Both the position numbers and the translations under genes were made by a program. Positions 1 through 8,383 of a DNA stretch of 64,000 bases are shown one piece after another (positions within the stretch are counted from its first letter, which is position 1; the number at the start of each line of letters is the position of its first letter). Below the pieces are notes generated by a model. That model saw only the letters and a list, made by a program, of their open reading frames with translations, was not told where the DNA came from and made no database searches. Origin of the DNA: Streptomyces lycii (GTDB lineage Bacteria > Actinomycetota > Actinomycetes > Streptomycetales > Streptomycetaceae); the NCBI RefSeq assembly GCF_009735685.1, contig NZ_WHPN01000429.1:1-64000 (forward strand), read 5' to 3'.

Positions 1-573
1 CTTCGGAGCGGGCCGGGTCAGATCGCGGACGAAACGGAGCCCCGGGCGGCCGTCCAGAACCGTTTCGCCCACCGGGGTGAAACCGGTCCGGGCCAGCACG
101 GCGCGAGAACCCGCGTTGTCGAGCGTCGTTTTCGCGCGCAGGGTGGTCAGGCCGTACGTGTCGGCCGCCAGCCGGCACAACCGGCCCACCGCGGCCGTGG
201 CGAGACCCCGGCCCGTGGCCTTCTCCGCGACCCGGTAGCCGAGTTCGGCGCTGCCGTCCGCCACGTCGACGAGGTTGACGCGTCCCACGATCGCGCCGTC
301 GGCGCCGACGAGTACGTGGAAGTGGTGCAGCCCCTCGTCCTGCTCGGCCAGCAACTCCGCGTGCCGGGCGGCGAACCCGGTGAAGTAGGCGTCGCCCCGG
401 TCCGGTATCGACGCGGCGAACCACGCCCGGTTCTCCCGCTCGAACGCGAGCAGGGCGGGGGCGTGGTCCGCGCGGAGACGCTGGAGTTCGGGTTCGCGGC
501 AGGCCGGGGCCGCCCCGGGCGGGGGCGAGGGCCGGGAGCGCGGGCGGGACGGGTCGGACTGCGGCTCGGGCAT
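1..573 (-). CDS. GNAT-family N-acetyltransferase (3' end cut by window edge)
   Basis: Probably transfers an acetyl group from acetyl-CoA to an unknown amine or protein N-terminus, in the RimJ/RimL-like branch. The frame reads from ATG at 573 to the window edge without a stop (191 codons). A proline-rich start of about 25 residues precedes a GNAT core: strand beta4 ends near LGYRV (111-115) and the acetyl-CoA loop is KATGRGLATA (about 118-127, the R/Q-x-x-G-x-G/A motif). The typical TLDNAGSRAVLARTGF segment (150-165) follows. The overlapping longer frame ending at 147 is out of register with these motifs. The missing part is probably short, since the fold is already complete. Confidence 0.85.
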   Translation of the reverse strand, partial: MPEPQSDPSRPRSRPSPPPGAAPACREPELQRLRADHAPALLAFERENRAWFAASIPDRGDAYFTGFAARHAELLAEQDEGLHHFHVLVGADGAIVGRVNLVDVADGSAELGYRVAEKATGRGLATAAVGRLCRLAADTYGLTTLRAKTTLDNAGSRAVLARTGFTPVGETVLDGRPGLRFVRDLTRPAPK

Positions 574-973
574 ACCGGAAGGCTACGGCGGGCCCCCGGC
601 CTCGGCGCCCGATTTTCCGGCGCCCCCCGCTCGGCCACGGGGAGGCCGGGCACGGGGCCGGGCACGGAGGACCGGCTCGGAGGACCGGGTACGGAGGGCC
701 CGGCACAGAGGGACCGGTGCGCCCCGAGCCGGTACGCCCAGTGCCGGTGCGCCCAGAGCCGGTACGCCCAGAGCCGGTACGCCCAGTGCCGGTGCGCCCA
801 GTGCCGGGCTCACGGTCAGCGCGCCGTGCGCCGTACCCCATGCGCCGCGAGCCGCCAGCCGTAAGCCGTGGGCCATCAGTCAAGAGCCGTAAGCCGTAAG
901 CCGCGAGCCGTGAGTTGTGAGCGGTGCGCCATCCTCCGTGCGTCCCGCGCCGAGTGCCGGCCCGCGGCGCGCG
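574..973. repeat. Gap with degenerate 15-bp direct repeats
   Basis: This gap of about 400 bp holds no convincing gene. Between about 711 and 815 a 15-bp unit alternates between gagccggtacgccca and gtgccggtgcgccca for about seven copies. A second short array based on 'agccgtaagccgt' lies at about 850-915. Open frames across it on both strands translate to P/R/A-rich repeats and are not credible proteins. Confidence 0.7.
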
Positions 974-1576
974 TCATCCGGCTGCCGACGCCGGGGCGTA
1001 CGTCAGGAACGCCGCCCCGCTCTCCAGCAGCGTGTGGCCGGTCATCTTCCACACCCGCGGGTCGAACGCCGTGTCCGGCGAGAACAGCGGGATGCCCGAG
1101 CCGATGGTGAGCGGGCCCAGCTTGATGACCAGTTCGTCGATCTCCCCGTAGAGCGAGCCGGCCAGTTCGCTGCCGCCGAGCAGCCAGATGTCCTTTCCGG
1201 CCTCCTGCTTCAGCTCCCGGACCTTCGCCGCGGGATCGCCCGCCACCAACTCGACCGCCGGGTCCGGCGATTCCGTGAGGGTCCGGGAGAACACCAGGTG
1301 CCGCAGGTGCGGATAGGCGTCGGTGAGGCCGGCCCGCAGCCCGATCTCGTACGTCCGCCGCCCCTCCAGGACGGTGTCGAAGCGGGTGCCCTCGGCGGTG
1401 ACGCCGAGCGCCTCCCGGGCGGGGGCGGGCAGGATCTCCGGGTACTCCTCGCAGAGATGCCGGACGTAGTCCTCCGGAATGGGCCAGAAACCGGCCGGTC
1501 CCGTGGGGTCGGCACCGTCCGGGCCCGCGATGAAACCGTCAAGGGTGGAGGCGATGCAGTAGACGAGCTTGCGCAC
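974..1576 (-). CDS. RibD C-terminal/dihydrofolate reductase-like protein
   Basis: A 200-residue protein of the RibD_C/DHFR-like superfamily, typically NAD(P)H-dependent reductases of unknown substrate in Streptomyces. The N-terminus RKLVYCIASTLDGFIAGPDG (about 2-21) is the family's first strand and loop. WLLGGSELA (about 131-139) is the nucleotide-binding G-G segment, and the C-terminal strand reads GHTLLESGAAFLTY. I place the start at GTG 1576 because AGGGG lies about 9 bases upstream and the conserved first strand begins immediately. The open frame continues 40 residues upstream, but that extension is R/P/G-rich and unlike the family. It stands alone, with repeats on its 3' side. Confidence 0.85.
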   Translation of the reverse strand: MRKLVYCIASTLDGFIAGPDGADPTGPAGFWPIPEDYVRHLCEEYPEILPAPAREALGVTAEGTRFDTVLEGRRTYEIGLRAGLTDAYPHLRHLVFSRTLTESPDPAVELVAGDPAAKVRELKQEAGKDIWLLGGSELAGSLYGEIDELVIKLGPLTIGSGIPLFSPDTAFDPRVWKMTGHTLLESGAAFLTYAPASAAG

Positions 1577-1717
1577 GGAAAGAGACCCCTCGGTGACCGG
1601 TCGGCGGCGGCCCGGGTGCCGCGCCGATGCGCCGAGATTACGCGACGGGTCCGCGCCGGGCGGGCCTTTCCGGTTTGCGGCAGACGGCCGTTCCACCGTC
1701 TCCGGCGCCGGTCCCCG

Positions 1718-2392
1718 TCAGCCGCCGGCGGCCGTCGTCACCACCGTGACCATCACGATCGCCATCAGCGCGTCCTCCGCCGCCTTCACGACATGGCGTA
1801 CCGCCGCCGCCGACCAGTGGCCGTGTGCGATCGACTCCACGGCCTTCCCGACCCGGCGGGCGTCGGCGCCCGGGAAGGCCTGCCGGTGCAGCTTCGCGCC
1901 GTGCAGCAGGGCCACCAGGCCCGCCGTGCGTTCGTCGGGCTCCTCACCCCGGAGGACCACCGCGTCCAGCCGCTGCCGAACGGCGGCCTCCGCCGAGCCG
2001 TCGGCCTCCGGGTAACGGACCACCGGGAAGAGACCGAGGATCTTCTTCCGCTCCCTGCGGACCAGCCCCTTCCGCAGCAGGCCCTCGCTCGCCCCGGCCA
2101 CGGCCTCCTTCTTCAGGCGGTCGATCCAGTGCCTGGCGGCGAGCGGCTTCTCCCGGGCGGTGATGTCCGCGAGCGCGGCGTCGAGCGCGGGCACGCCGAG
2201 CGGGGTCCGGTCGAGGACGGTGACCTCGTCGTCGCCGGTGACGTCGATCCGCCCGGCGAGGGCCAGCTCCACCAGCGACGCAGCGGAAATCGCCGCGGCC
2301 GTCTTCGCGGACTCCTGTTCGCTGCCCGACGCGTCGTCCAGTGACAGCAGCAGCAGTTGCTCGCCCAGCGTGGTCTCCACGGGGCCGTTCAC
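1718..2392 (-). CDS. GPP34 (GOLPH3/Vps74-like) family protein
   Basis: GOLPH3-like proteins bind phosphoinositides in eukaryotes. The role of the Streptomyces homologues is unknown. About 224 residues from GTG 2392. The hallmark start TLGEQLLLLSLDD is followed by LVELALAGRIDV and DRTPLGVPALDAALADI, then a helix rich in K/R (LLRKGLVRRERKKILGLFP) that fits the domain. The open frame extends to ATG 2485, where the first residues read MDRMDRMDRMDG because the DNA is four copies of a 9-bp repeat (tccatccgg). I favour GTG 2392 (GGGAG about 9 bases upstream), but the longer form cannot be excluded. The C-terminal hydrophobic run AIVMVTVVTT is intact. Confidence 0.75.
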   Translation of the reverse strand: MNGPVETTLGEQLLLLSLDDASGSEQESAKTAAAISAASLVELALAGRIDVTGDDEVTVLDRTPLGVPALDAALADITAREKPLAARHWIDRLKKEAVAGASEGLLRKGLVRRERKKILGLFPVVRYPEADGSAEAAVRQRLDAVVLRGEEPDERTAGLVALLHGAKLHRQAFPGADARRVGKAVESIAHGHWSAAAVRHVVKAAEDALMAIVMVTVVTTAAGG

Positions 2393-2718
2393 CGCTGCTC
2401 CCGTCCCTGCCCCCTGGTGCACTCCGGCCACCCCGTTCGTCCTGTTCGCGCCATCCATCCGGTCCATCCGGTCCATCCGGTCCATCCGGTCCGTCCCGTC
2501 CGCCGCGGCCTCTCCCGCCGGGCCGTCCGGCCGTCAGGTTACGGGCTGCCGCGCCGCTCGGGCGAGGCGCGTGCCCGTCCTGTTCCGCGAGTCCGCGGCC
2601 GGCGCCGAGGTGTCCGGTGCGCGCCGCACTGCCCCGTGATGTGCCCTCCCGGTCATGCCCTGGTGAACGCCGTCCGGGGCACACTGCGGGAATCTCCGTC
2701 AGGCAACCGGGAGAAGAA

Positions 2719-4134
2719 GTGCACGAACGCGAACGCACCCCCCTGCGGAGGCCGGCACCGGCGCCCCGGCCACCGGCCGGAACCGTCCGTCCCGACGCCC
2801 CGCAGGCTCCCGCGGCGGTCCGCGACCCGGCCGCTCTGCTGGCTCTCCAGCGCTCGGCCGGCAACGCCGCCGCGACCCGCGCGGTGGAGGCGGACCGGCA
2901 TGTGCACTCGGACGCCTGCGGCCACCGCTCCGGCGCCGACCGTACGCCCGTGCAGCGTTCCCCTGCGGGCCGCAGCACGCCCCCGCCGGGCTCCGCCGCG
3001 GCGAAACCCGGGCGTTTCGTCCAGCGCTCCCCGGGCGGCGGCCGGCCCGCGGGCTCCGCCCCCGCCCCGGCCCCGGCTCAGCAGGGCATCGGCCTGGACG
3101 GCTCCCTCGGCCGGGACGTCCCCGCCTACTGGCAGGACCTCCAGTGGTCCGAGGTGAAGGAGGGGGTCTCCACGGCCTTCCTCCCGCCGGGCCACCCGGT
3201 GTTCCGGGCGATCGAGGAGTACGCGCGTCAGTCACAGGAACTCGTCCCCTACACCTCGGACGCCGGTGAGAAGACCCGGATGGGCGCGATCAGCGCCGAC
3301 CTCGCCGATCCCGACAAGGTGAGTGCGATGGGCCCGCAGGGCCAGGCGAAGCTGCAGAACCGGCTGCTGGAGGGCAAGAAGAACGGTCCGCCGCCACCGC
3401 GTTCCCGCGACATGCAGATCACCGCGATCAAGGTGTTCGCCAACCGGGAGCTGTGGAAGAAGTACACGGCGAACCGCCAACTGTTCCAGCAGTCGCTGGT
3501 CGAGAAGCAGGGAAGCGGGTTCAGCGCGACCGGGGAGGACCGCAGCGAGCGGATCAAGTGGTCGACCGGGCAACGCCCCGACCTGGGGGGAGCCGCGGCG
3601 ACCTCGCCGGTGCCCGGATTCCCCCAGCTGCCCACGCAGCCGGGTGACAAGCCGCCGAGCGGCGCGGGCGAGGCGTTCGTCGTCCACGGCACCGCCCCGC
3701 CGGTGATGGACCTGATCCAGGAGGGCGGCGGCTACCGGCCCGATCTGTCCGCCAACAAGGGGACGGCCGACAAGCCGCGCTACGGTCCGCTGGGCCAGGG
3801 CGTGTACGCCGCGGACAACACGTCCAAGGCGCAGACCTACGTCCGCTGTCCCGAGCCGACCTGCGGTGACTACGACTGCCAGGACCCCACGCACCCGCCC
3901 AAGCAACTGCTGCTGAACCGCGGACTGGTCGGGCACCCGAACACCGCTCACCTCTACGACAAGAGCAAGCGCGGCGACGACCACAAGACCCTCAAGGAGG
4001 GGCGGACCTCGGTGTTCAGCCCCGGCCTGAAGAACAACCCGCTCGGGCGGGGCGCCACCGGGACGAACGAGTTCGTGTTCAAGGACGCCTCGCTGCTCTA
4101 CCCGGAGATCCGCATCTACTACCGCACTCCCTAG
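2719..4134 (+). CDS. PARP/tankyrase-like ADP-ribosyltransferase with eCIS-type leader
   Basis: Predicted mono- or poly-ADP-ribosyltransferase using NAD+; target unknown. 471 residues from GTG 2719 (GGGAGAA just upstream). Residues 38-54 carry LLALQRSAGNAA, the leader typical of Streptomyces proteins linked to extracellular contractile injection systems. A Pro/Ala-rich linker runs to about 120. The catalytic domain spans about 230-470: ANRELWKKYTANRQLF resembles the PARP10-15/tankyrase lead-in helix, followed by VVHGT (H323), GQGVYAADNTSKAQTY (Y363, with Y374 eleven residues later, the spacing of PARP1 Y896/Y907) and TNEFVFKD (E451), giving H-Y-E. C377, C382, C387 and H392 sit where tankyrases bind zinc. 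No HExxH peptidase motif and no signal peptide are visible. The family assignment is from motifs; delivery by an injection system is inference. Confidence 0.82.
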   Translation: MHERERTPLRRPAPAPRPPAGTVRPDAPQAPAAVRDPAALLALQRSAGNAAATRAVEADRHVHSDACGHRSGADRTPVQRSPAGRSTPPPGSAAAKPGRFVQRSPGGGRPAGSAPAPAPAQQGIGLDGSLGRDVPAYWQDLQWSEVKEGVSTAFLPPGHPVFRAIEEYARQSQELVPYTSDAGEKTRMGAISADLADPDKVSAMGPQGQAKLQNRLLEGKKNGPPPPRSRDMQITAIKVFANRELWKKYTANRQLFQQSLVEKQGSGFSATGEDRSERIKWSTGQRPDLGGAAATSPVPGFPQLPTQPGDKPPSGAGEAFVVHGTAPPVMDLIQEGGGYRPDLSANKGTADKPRYGPLGQGVYAADNTSKAQTYVRCPEPTCGDYDCQDPTHPPKQLLLNRGLVGHPNTAHLYDKSKRGDDHKTLKEGRTSVFSPGLKNNPLGRGATGTNEFVFKDASLLYPEIRIYYRTP

Positions 4135-4142
4135 CCGCGCCT

Positions 4143-4220
4143 CCCGGCCGTGCTCCGAGCCGGCCGTGCTCCCCGGCCGTGCTCCGCCCCGCGACACCGC
4201 CGGGCCGGAGCACGGCCGGG
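4143..4220. terminator. Bidirectional terminator-like hairpin
   Basis: Lies between two convergent genes. A perfect 15-bp arm cccggccgtgctccg (4172-4186) pairs with cggagcacggccggg (4206-4220) across a 19-base loop. An extra copy of the left arm lies at 4143-4157, so two alternative pairings are possible. There is no T-tract, as usual in Streptomyces. Confidence 0.65.
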
Positions 4221-4258
4221 TCCCCGCCGCCGGAGCGGCGGAGACCCGCAAGGGCCGG

Positions 4259-5497
4259 TCAGGAGCCCTGCTTCTCCTCGAACGACATCCGGTGCAGCTG
4301 CCCCGGCAGGTCGTTGACGACGTAGAACTCGCCGTCGACGTCCACCCCGAAGCTGGTCACCTGGGTCGGGGTCTCGCCGATGACCGCGCTCTCGTACGGG
4401 CCGCCGTCGGCGCCCGGCCGCAGCGCCCACACCGTGGACGAGCAGTAGTCGGTGAAGACGTACGTGCCGTCGAGCAGGTCCGCGGACTCCTTGCCGTGGT
4501 AGACGTGGCCGCCGATCACCGAGCAGCCCTCCACCGAGCTCTGGTAGCTGAACACCGGCTCGGTGTAGTCGGCGTCGTCCGCGCAGTGGGTCTCGTCGAA
4601 GACCACGGAGCCCTCGCGGCAGGACCAGCCGAAGTTGGCGCCGCCCTGGTCCTGGGCGATGTGGTCGACCTCCTCCTCGGTGCCCTGGCCGACGTCGCCG
4701 ATCCACAGCGAGCCGTCGGCGCTGTCGAAGGAGAACCGCCACGGGTTGCGCAGCCCGTACGCCCAGATCTCGCCGCGCGCGCCCTCGGTGTCCGCGAAGG
4801 GGTTGTCCTCGGGCACGCAGTACGGCAGCTCGCCGCAGGTCCGGCTGACGTCCAGGCGCAGGATCTTGCCGAGCAGGGTGTCCACGGCCTGCCCGCTGAG
4901 GAACGGGTCGCCGGAACCGCCGCCGTCACCGATCGCCCAGTACAGATGGCCGTCGGGGCCGAACGCCAGCTGGCCGCCGTTGTGGTTGCTGTACTGGTCG
5001 TGCTCCTGGGTGAGGAGTTCCTCCGGTTCACCGGAGCCGTCCAGGTCGACGCGGGCGAGCGTGACGGCGTTGTCCGACGCCCGGGTGTAGGCGGCGTACA
5101 ACACCTGGCTGTCGGCGAAGTCCGGGGCCGTGGCGAGACCGAGCAGGCCGCGCTCGTTGTCGGCGCCGTTGACCACGCCCGTCAGGTCGAGCAGCGGCTC
5201 CTCGGCCAGTCCGGTGTCCGGGTGGTAGACGCGGACGGTGCCGGCCTTCTCCGTGATGAACAGCCGCCCGCTGCCGTCGTCGGGGGTGGCGATGGTGGTG
5301 GGGCGTTTCAGGCCGGACGCGACCTGTGTGGTGGTGACGGCCAGATTCTCCAGCGGGATGCCCGCCGCGCCGTCCGGTGCCGGGGACGCGGCGGGGGCGG
5401 GCGCGGGCTCGGCCTGGGCGCTCTGGTGGAGTGACGCCGGCAGCGCCAGCAGGGCCACGGCCAGTATTAAGCGGCTGATCCGCTTGCGTCGGTGCAT
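4259..5497 (-). CDS. Secreted PQQ-dependent sugar dehydrogenase-like protein
   Basis: Predicted extracellular aldose/sorbosone dehydrogenase (GSDH-type six-bladed beta propeller) oxidising sugars with PQQ. 412 residues. Signal peptide about 1-29: basic MHRRKR, hydrophobic LILAVALLALPA, cleavage after SAQA. Blade motifs include RPTTIATPDDGSGRLFITEKAGTV, NERGLLGLATAPDF, SNHNGGQLAFGPDGHLYWAIGDGG (the conserved N-H-x-G-G and GPDG-LY-GDGG segment), and AYGLRNPWRFSFD. Four cysteines in the C-terminal half suggest disulphides. Codon 10, inside the signal peptide, is TTA (5468-5470) followed by the rare ATA, so translation probably depends on the bldA tRNA. It converges on the ADP-ribosyltransferase gene and has no operon partner. 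Confidence 0.88.
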   Translation of the reverse strand: MHRRKRISRLILAVALLALPASLHQSAQAEPAPAPAASPAPDGAAGIPLENLAVTTTQVASGLKRPTTIATPDDGSGRLFITEKAGTVRVYHPDTGLAEEPLLDLTGVVNGADNERGLLGLATAPDFADSQVLYAAYTRASDNAVTLARVDLDGSGEPEELLTQEHDQYSNHNGGQLAFGPDGHLYWAIGDGGGSGDPFLSGQAVDTLLGKILRLDVSRTCGELPYCVPEDNPFADTEGARGEIWAYGLRNPWRFSFDSADGSLWIGDVGQGTEEEVDHIAQDQGGANFGWSCREGSVVFDETHCADDADYTEPVFSYQSSVEGCSVIGGHVYHGKESADLLDGTYVFTDYCSSTVWALRPGADGGPYESAVIGETPTQVTSFGVDVDGEFYVVNDLPGQLHRMSFEEKQGS

Positions 5498-5711
5498 CTC
5501 GGACTCCTGTGGGGGTGGGGGAAGTCCCTGGCGGGTGCGCGACTGCTCGTTACGGCTCAGGGCCTCGGGGGCGGCCCTGGGGCGGCCCCGCCAAGGCGGT
5601 ACCGGCCGGACGCTACCGGTCCGCCGGGCCCCGCGCCATAGCGCACCCGTGACCTGCCGGGGGCCGCCGGCGGGCCGTGCGGCGGCACCGCCGGGCCCGG
5701 CAGAAAATCAT

Positions 5712-5725
5712 GCAAGCATGCTTGC
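5712..5725. promoter_or_regulatory. Perfect 14-bp palindrome, candidate TetR operator
   Basis: gcaagcatgcttgc is a perfect palindrome about 120 bp ahead of the first gene of the acyl-CoA operon, which ends with its own TetR gene. The flank adds a further cttgcttg half-site. Position and symmetry suggest an operator for that regulator (inference). Confidence 0.5.
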
Positions 5726-5846
5726 TTGTTTTTCGGCCCGCTGTCACGCTCGGGAAACGGCGCACCGCCGACGGGCCGTCAGCCCGCGGGCCGGTACCGC
5801 CGTTGTGGGACTCCGCCGTCGTACCGCCGTACCGAGGGAGCGCACC

Positions 5847-6695
5847 GTGGCCGACCCGACAGCCGTTCTCGGCGACCTGCGGGACGAGGGGGAGGACCTC
5901 GACCGCCTCGTCTCCACGGCCGGGTACGGACAGTGGACGCTGCCGACCCCGGCCGACGGGTGGACCGTCGCGCACCAGATCGCGCATCTGGCCTGGACGG
6001 ACGAGCGCGCGCTGCTCTCGGCCACCGACCCAGCCGCCTTCGCGCGGGACGCGGCGCGCGCCCTCAGCTCCCCGGAAACCTTCGTCGACGACGGCACGGA
6101 GGAGATCGTCGCGGCGTACGAGAAGGACCCCGCCGGGCTGCGGGCCCGCTGGCGGGACTCGTGGCGCGCCCTGTCCGAAGCGCTCGCCGCGCAGCCGCCC
6201 GGCGCCCGGCTGCCCTGGTACGGGCCGCCGATGAGCGTCGCCTCCATGGCGACCGGCCGGCTGATGGAGACCTGGGCGCACGGCCAGGACGTCGCCGACG
6301 CGCTCGGGGTGCGCCGCGAGCCCACCGGGCGGCTGCGGCACGTCGTACGGATCGGGGTGCGCGCCCGCGACTACGCCTTCGGGGCGCGCGGACTGGTGCC
6401 GCCGGAGGAGGAGTTCCGGGTGGAGCTGACCGCCCCGGACGGCGAGTCCGTCTGGGAGTACGGCCCGCGGGACGCGGCGCAGCGCGTCACCGGCCCCGCC
6501 CTCGACTTCTGTCTGCTCGCCACCCAGCGGGCACACCGCTCCGACCTCGCGCTGCGGGCTGAGGGCGCGGACGCCGACCTGTGGCTGGACATCGCCCAGG
6601 CGTTCGCCGGCCCGCCCGGCAAGGGGCGGCTCCCGGCGACCCCGCCGACCGGGCTCCCCGGCGAGGGGCGCACCGGCCCGGGCCCCGGCGCATGA
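5847..6695 (+). CDS. TIGR03084-family metal-binding protein (maleylpyruvate isomerase-like)
   Basis: 282 residues from GTG 5847, with gaggga 8-13 bases upstream. The N-terminal half is a DinB/mycothiol-dependent maleylpyruvate isomerase-like helical bundle: WTVAHQIAHLAWTDERAL (about 33-50) holds the usual metal-ligand histidine, and METWAHGQDVADALG (about 139-153) supplies the W-x-H-G-x-D motif. The C-terminal part (REPTGRLRHVVRIGVRARDYAF onward) is the TIGR03084 extension. Members typically sit beside acyl-CoA carboxylase or AtuA genes, as here. The stop overlaps the next start (ATGA), so the two are translationally coupled. The reaction is unknown. The last 25 residues are P/G-rich and low complexity. 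Confidence 0.85.
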   Translation: MADPTAVLGDLRDEGEDLDRLVSTAGYGQWTLPTPADGWTVAHQIAHLAWTDERALLSATDPAAFARDAARALSSPETFVDDGTEEIVAAYEKDPAGLRARWRDSWRALSEALAAQPPGARLPWYGPPMSVASMATGRLMETWAHGQDVADALGVRREPTGRLRHVVRIGVRARDYAFGARGLVPPEEEFRVELTAPDGESVWEYGPRDAAQRVTGPALDFCLLATQRAHRSDLALRAEGADADLWLDIAQAFAGPPGKGRLPATPPTGLPGEGRTGPGPGA

Positions 6696-8383
6696 CCGCC
6701 CCGCTCCGGATCGGCAACGCCTCCGGCTTCTACGGCGACCGCTTCGGCGCGCTGCGGGAGATGCTCACGGACGGCCCGCTCGACGTCGTCACCGGCGACT
6801 ACCTCGCCGAGCTGACCATGCTCGTCCTCGGCCGCGACCGGCTGAAGGACCCCGCCCGCGGCTATGCCACAACCTTCCTGCGCCAAGCCGAGGAGAGCCT
6901 CGGCCTCGCCGCCGACCGCGGGGTGCGCATCGTCACCAACGCGGGCGGCCTCAACCCCGCCGGGCTGGCCGGCGCCGTACGCGAGCTGGCCGGCCGCCTC
7001 GGCATCCCCGTCCGGGTCGCCCATGTCGAGGGCGACGACCTCCTGCACCGTGCCGCCGCCGAGGGCTGGGGCGAGGACGTACTCACCGCGAACGCCTATC
7101 TGGGCGGCGCCGGAATCGCCGCCTGTCTCGACGCCGGAGCCGATGTCGTCGTCACCGGCCGGGTCACCGACGCCGCCCTCGTCACCGGGCCCGCCGCGGC
7201 GCACTTCGGCTGGGCCGCGGACGACTGGGACGCGCTCGCCGGGGCCGTCGTCGCCGGGCACGTCCTCGAATGCGGCGCCCAGGCCACCGGCGGCAACTAC
7301 GCCCACTTCACCCGCCACGACGTACGGCACCCCGGCTTCCCGCTCGCCGAACTGCACGCCGACGGCAGCAGCGTCATCACCAAGCACCCGGGCACCGGCG
7401 GCGCCGTGACGACCGGCACCGTCACCGCCCAGCTGCTCTACGAGACCGCGGGCGCCCGCTATCCCGGCCCGGATGTCACCGCCCGGCTCGACTCCGTACG
7501 TCTGGAGCAGGCGGGACCGGACCGGGTGCGCGTCACCGGAGTGCGCGGCGAACCGCCGCCGCCCACCCTCAAGACCGGCCTGACCCGCGTCGGCGGCTGG
7601 CGCAACGAGATCGTGTTCGTGCTGACCGGCCTCGACATCGAGGCCAAGGCCGCGCTGGTGCGCGAGCAGCTGGAGGCCGCCCTCACCCCCCTCCCGCGCG
7701 AGCTGACCTGGACCCTCGCCCGCACCGACCGCGCCGACGCCCCCGTGGAGGAGGAGGCGAGCGCGCTGCTGCGGCTGGTCGTGCGCGACCGGGACCCGGA
7801 GACGGCCGGCCGGCGGGTCAGCGGCGCCGCCGTCGAACTCGGCCTGGCCAGCTACCCGGGCTTCCAGCTCACGGCCCCGCCCGGGAAGGGCAGCCCGTAC
7901 GGGGTCTTCACCTCGGTGGACGTCGAGCAGTTCGCGCACACGGCGGTGCTCCCCGACGGGCGGCGCGTCACCGTCCCGCCAGCGCCCGCCTCCCGCGCCC
8001 TCGCCCCCGTCCCCGAACCGCCCCTGCCCGCACCCCTCCCGGACACCGGCCGCACCCGCCGCGCCCCGCTCGGCCTGCTCGCCGGGGCCCGCAGCGGCGA
8101 CAAGGGCGGCAGCGCCAACGTCGGCGTCTGGGTGGAGACCGACGACGCCTGGCGCTGGCTGGCCCGTCAGCTCACCGCCGGCCGGCTCCGCGAACTGCTG
8201 CCCGAGGTCCGGAACCTCCCCGTCACCCGCCACACCTTCCCGGCCCTGCGCGCCGTCAACTTCCACATCGACGGACTCCTCGGCGAGGGGGCCGCCGCCC
8301 GGTCCCGCTTCGATCCGCAGGCCAAGGCGCTCGGGGAGTGGCTGCGCGCCCGCCACCTGGACATACCGGAGGCCCTGCTGTGA
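6692..8383 (+). CDS. AtuA-like (DUF1446) acyclic terpene utilisation family protein
   Basis: 563 residues. AtuA-family proteins are encoded with acyl-CoA carboxylases in citronellol/geraniol and related branched-acyl pathways; their biochemical role is unsettled. The start RIGNASGFYGDRFGALREML and GDYLAELTMLVLGRDR (about 5-53) are diagnostic, followed by VTNAGGLNPAGLA and DVVVTGRVTDAALVTGP. A second domain near the C-terminus reads LLAGARSGDKGGSANVGVW (about 460-478), the ferredoxin-like AtuA tail often encoded separately, here fused. ATG 6692 overlaps the upstream stop, and the downstream GTG overlaps this stop, so the gene sits in a tightly coupled operon. No signal peptide; presumably cytoplasmic. 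Confidence 0.9.
   Translation: MTAPLRIGNASGFYGDRFGALREMLTDGPLDVVTGDYLAELTMLVLGRDRLKDPARGYATTFLRQAEESLGLAADRGVRIVTNAGGLNPAGLAGAVRELAGRLGIPVRVAHVEGDDLLHRAAAEGWGEDVLTANAYLGGAGIAACLDAGADVVVTGRVTDAALVTGPAAAHFGWAADDWDALAGAVVAGHVLECGAQATGGNYAHFTRHDVRHPGFPLAELHADGSSVITKHPGTGGAVTTGTVTAQLLYETAGARYPGPDVTARLDSVRLEQAGPDRVRVTGVRGEPPPPTLKTGLTRVGGWRNEIVFVLTGLDIEAKAALVREQLEAALTPLPRELTWTLARTDRADAPVEEEASALLRLVVRDRDPETAGRRVSGAAVELGLASYPGFQLTAPPGKGSPYGVFTSVDVEQFAHTAVLPDGRRVTVPPAPASRALAPVPEPPLPAPLPDTGRTRRAPLGLLAGARSGDKGGSANVGVWVETDDAWRWLARQLTAGRLRELLPEVRNLPVTRHTFPALRAVNFHIDGLLGEGAAARSRFDPQAKALGEWLRARHLDIPEALL

Noticed and set aside
147-665. 172-codon frame at the left edge
   Set aside because: Out of frame with the GNAT motifs that are clear in the frame starting at 573.
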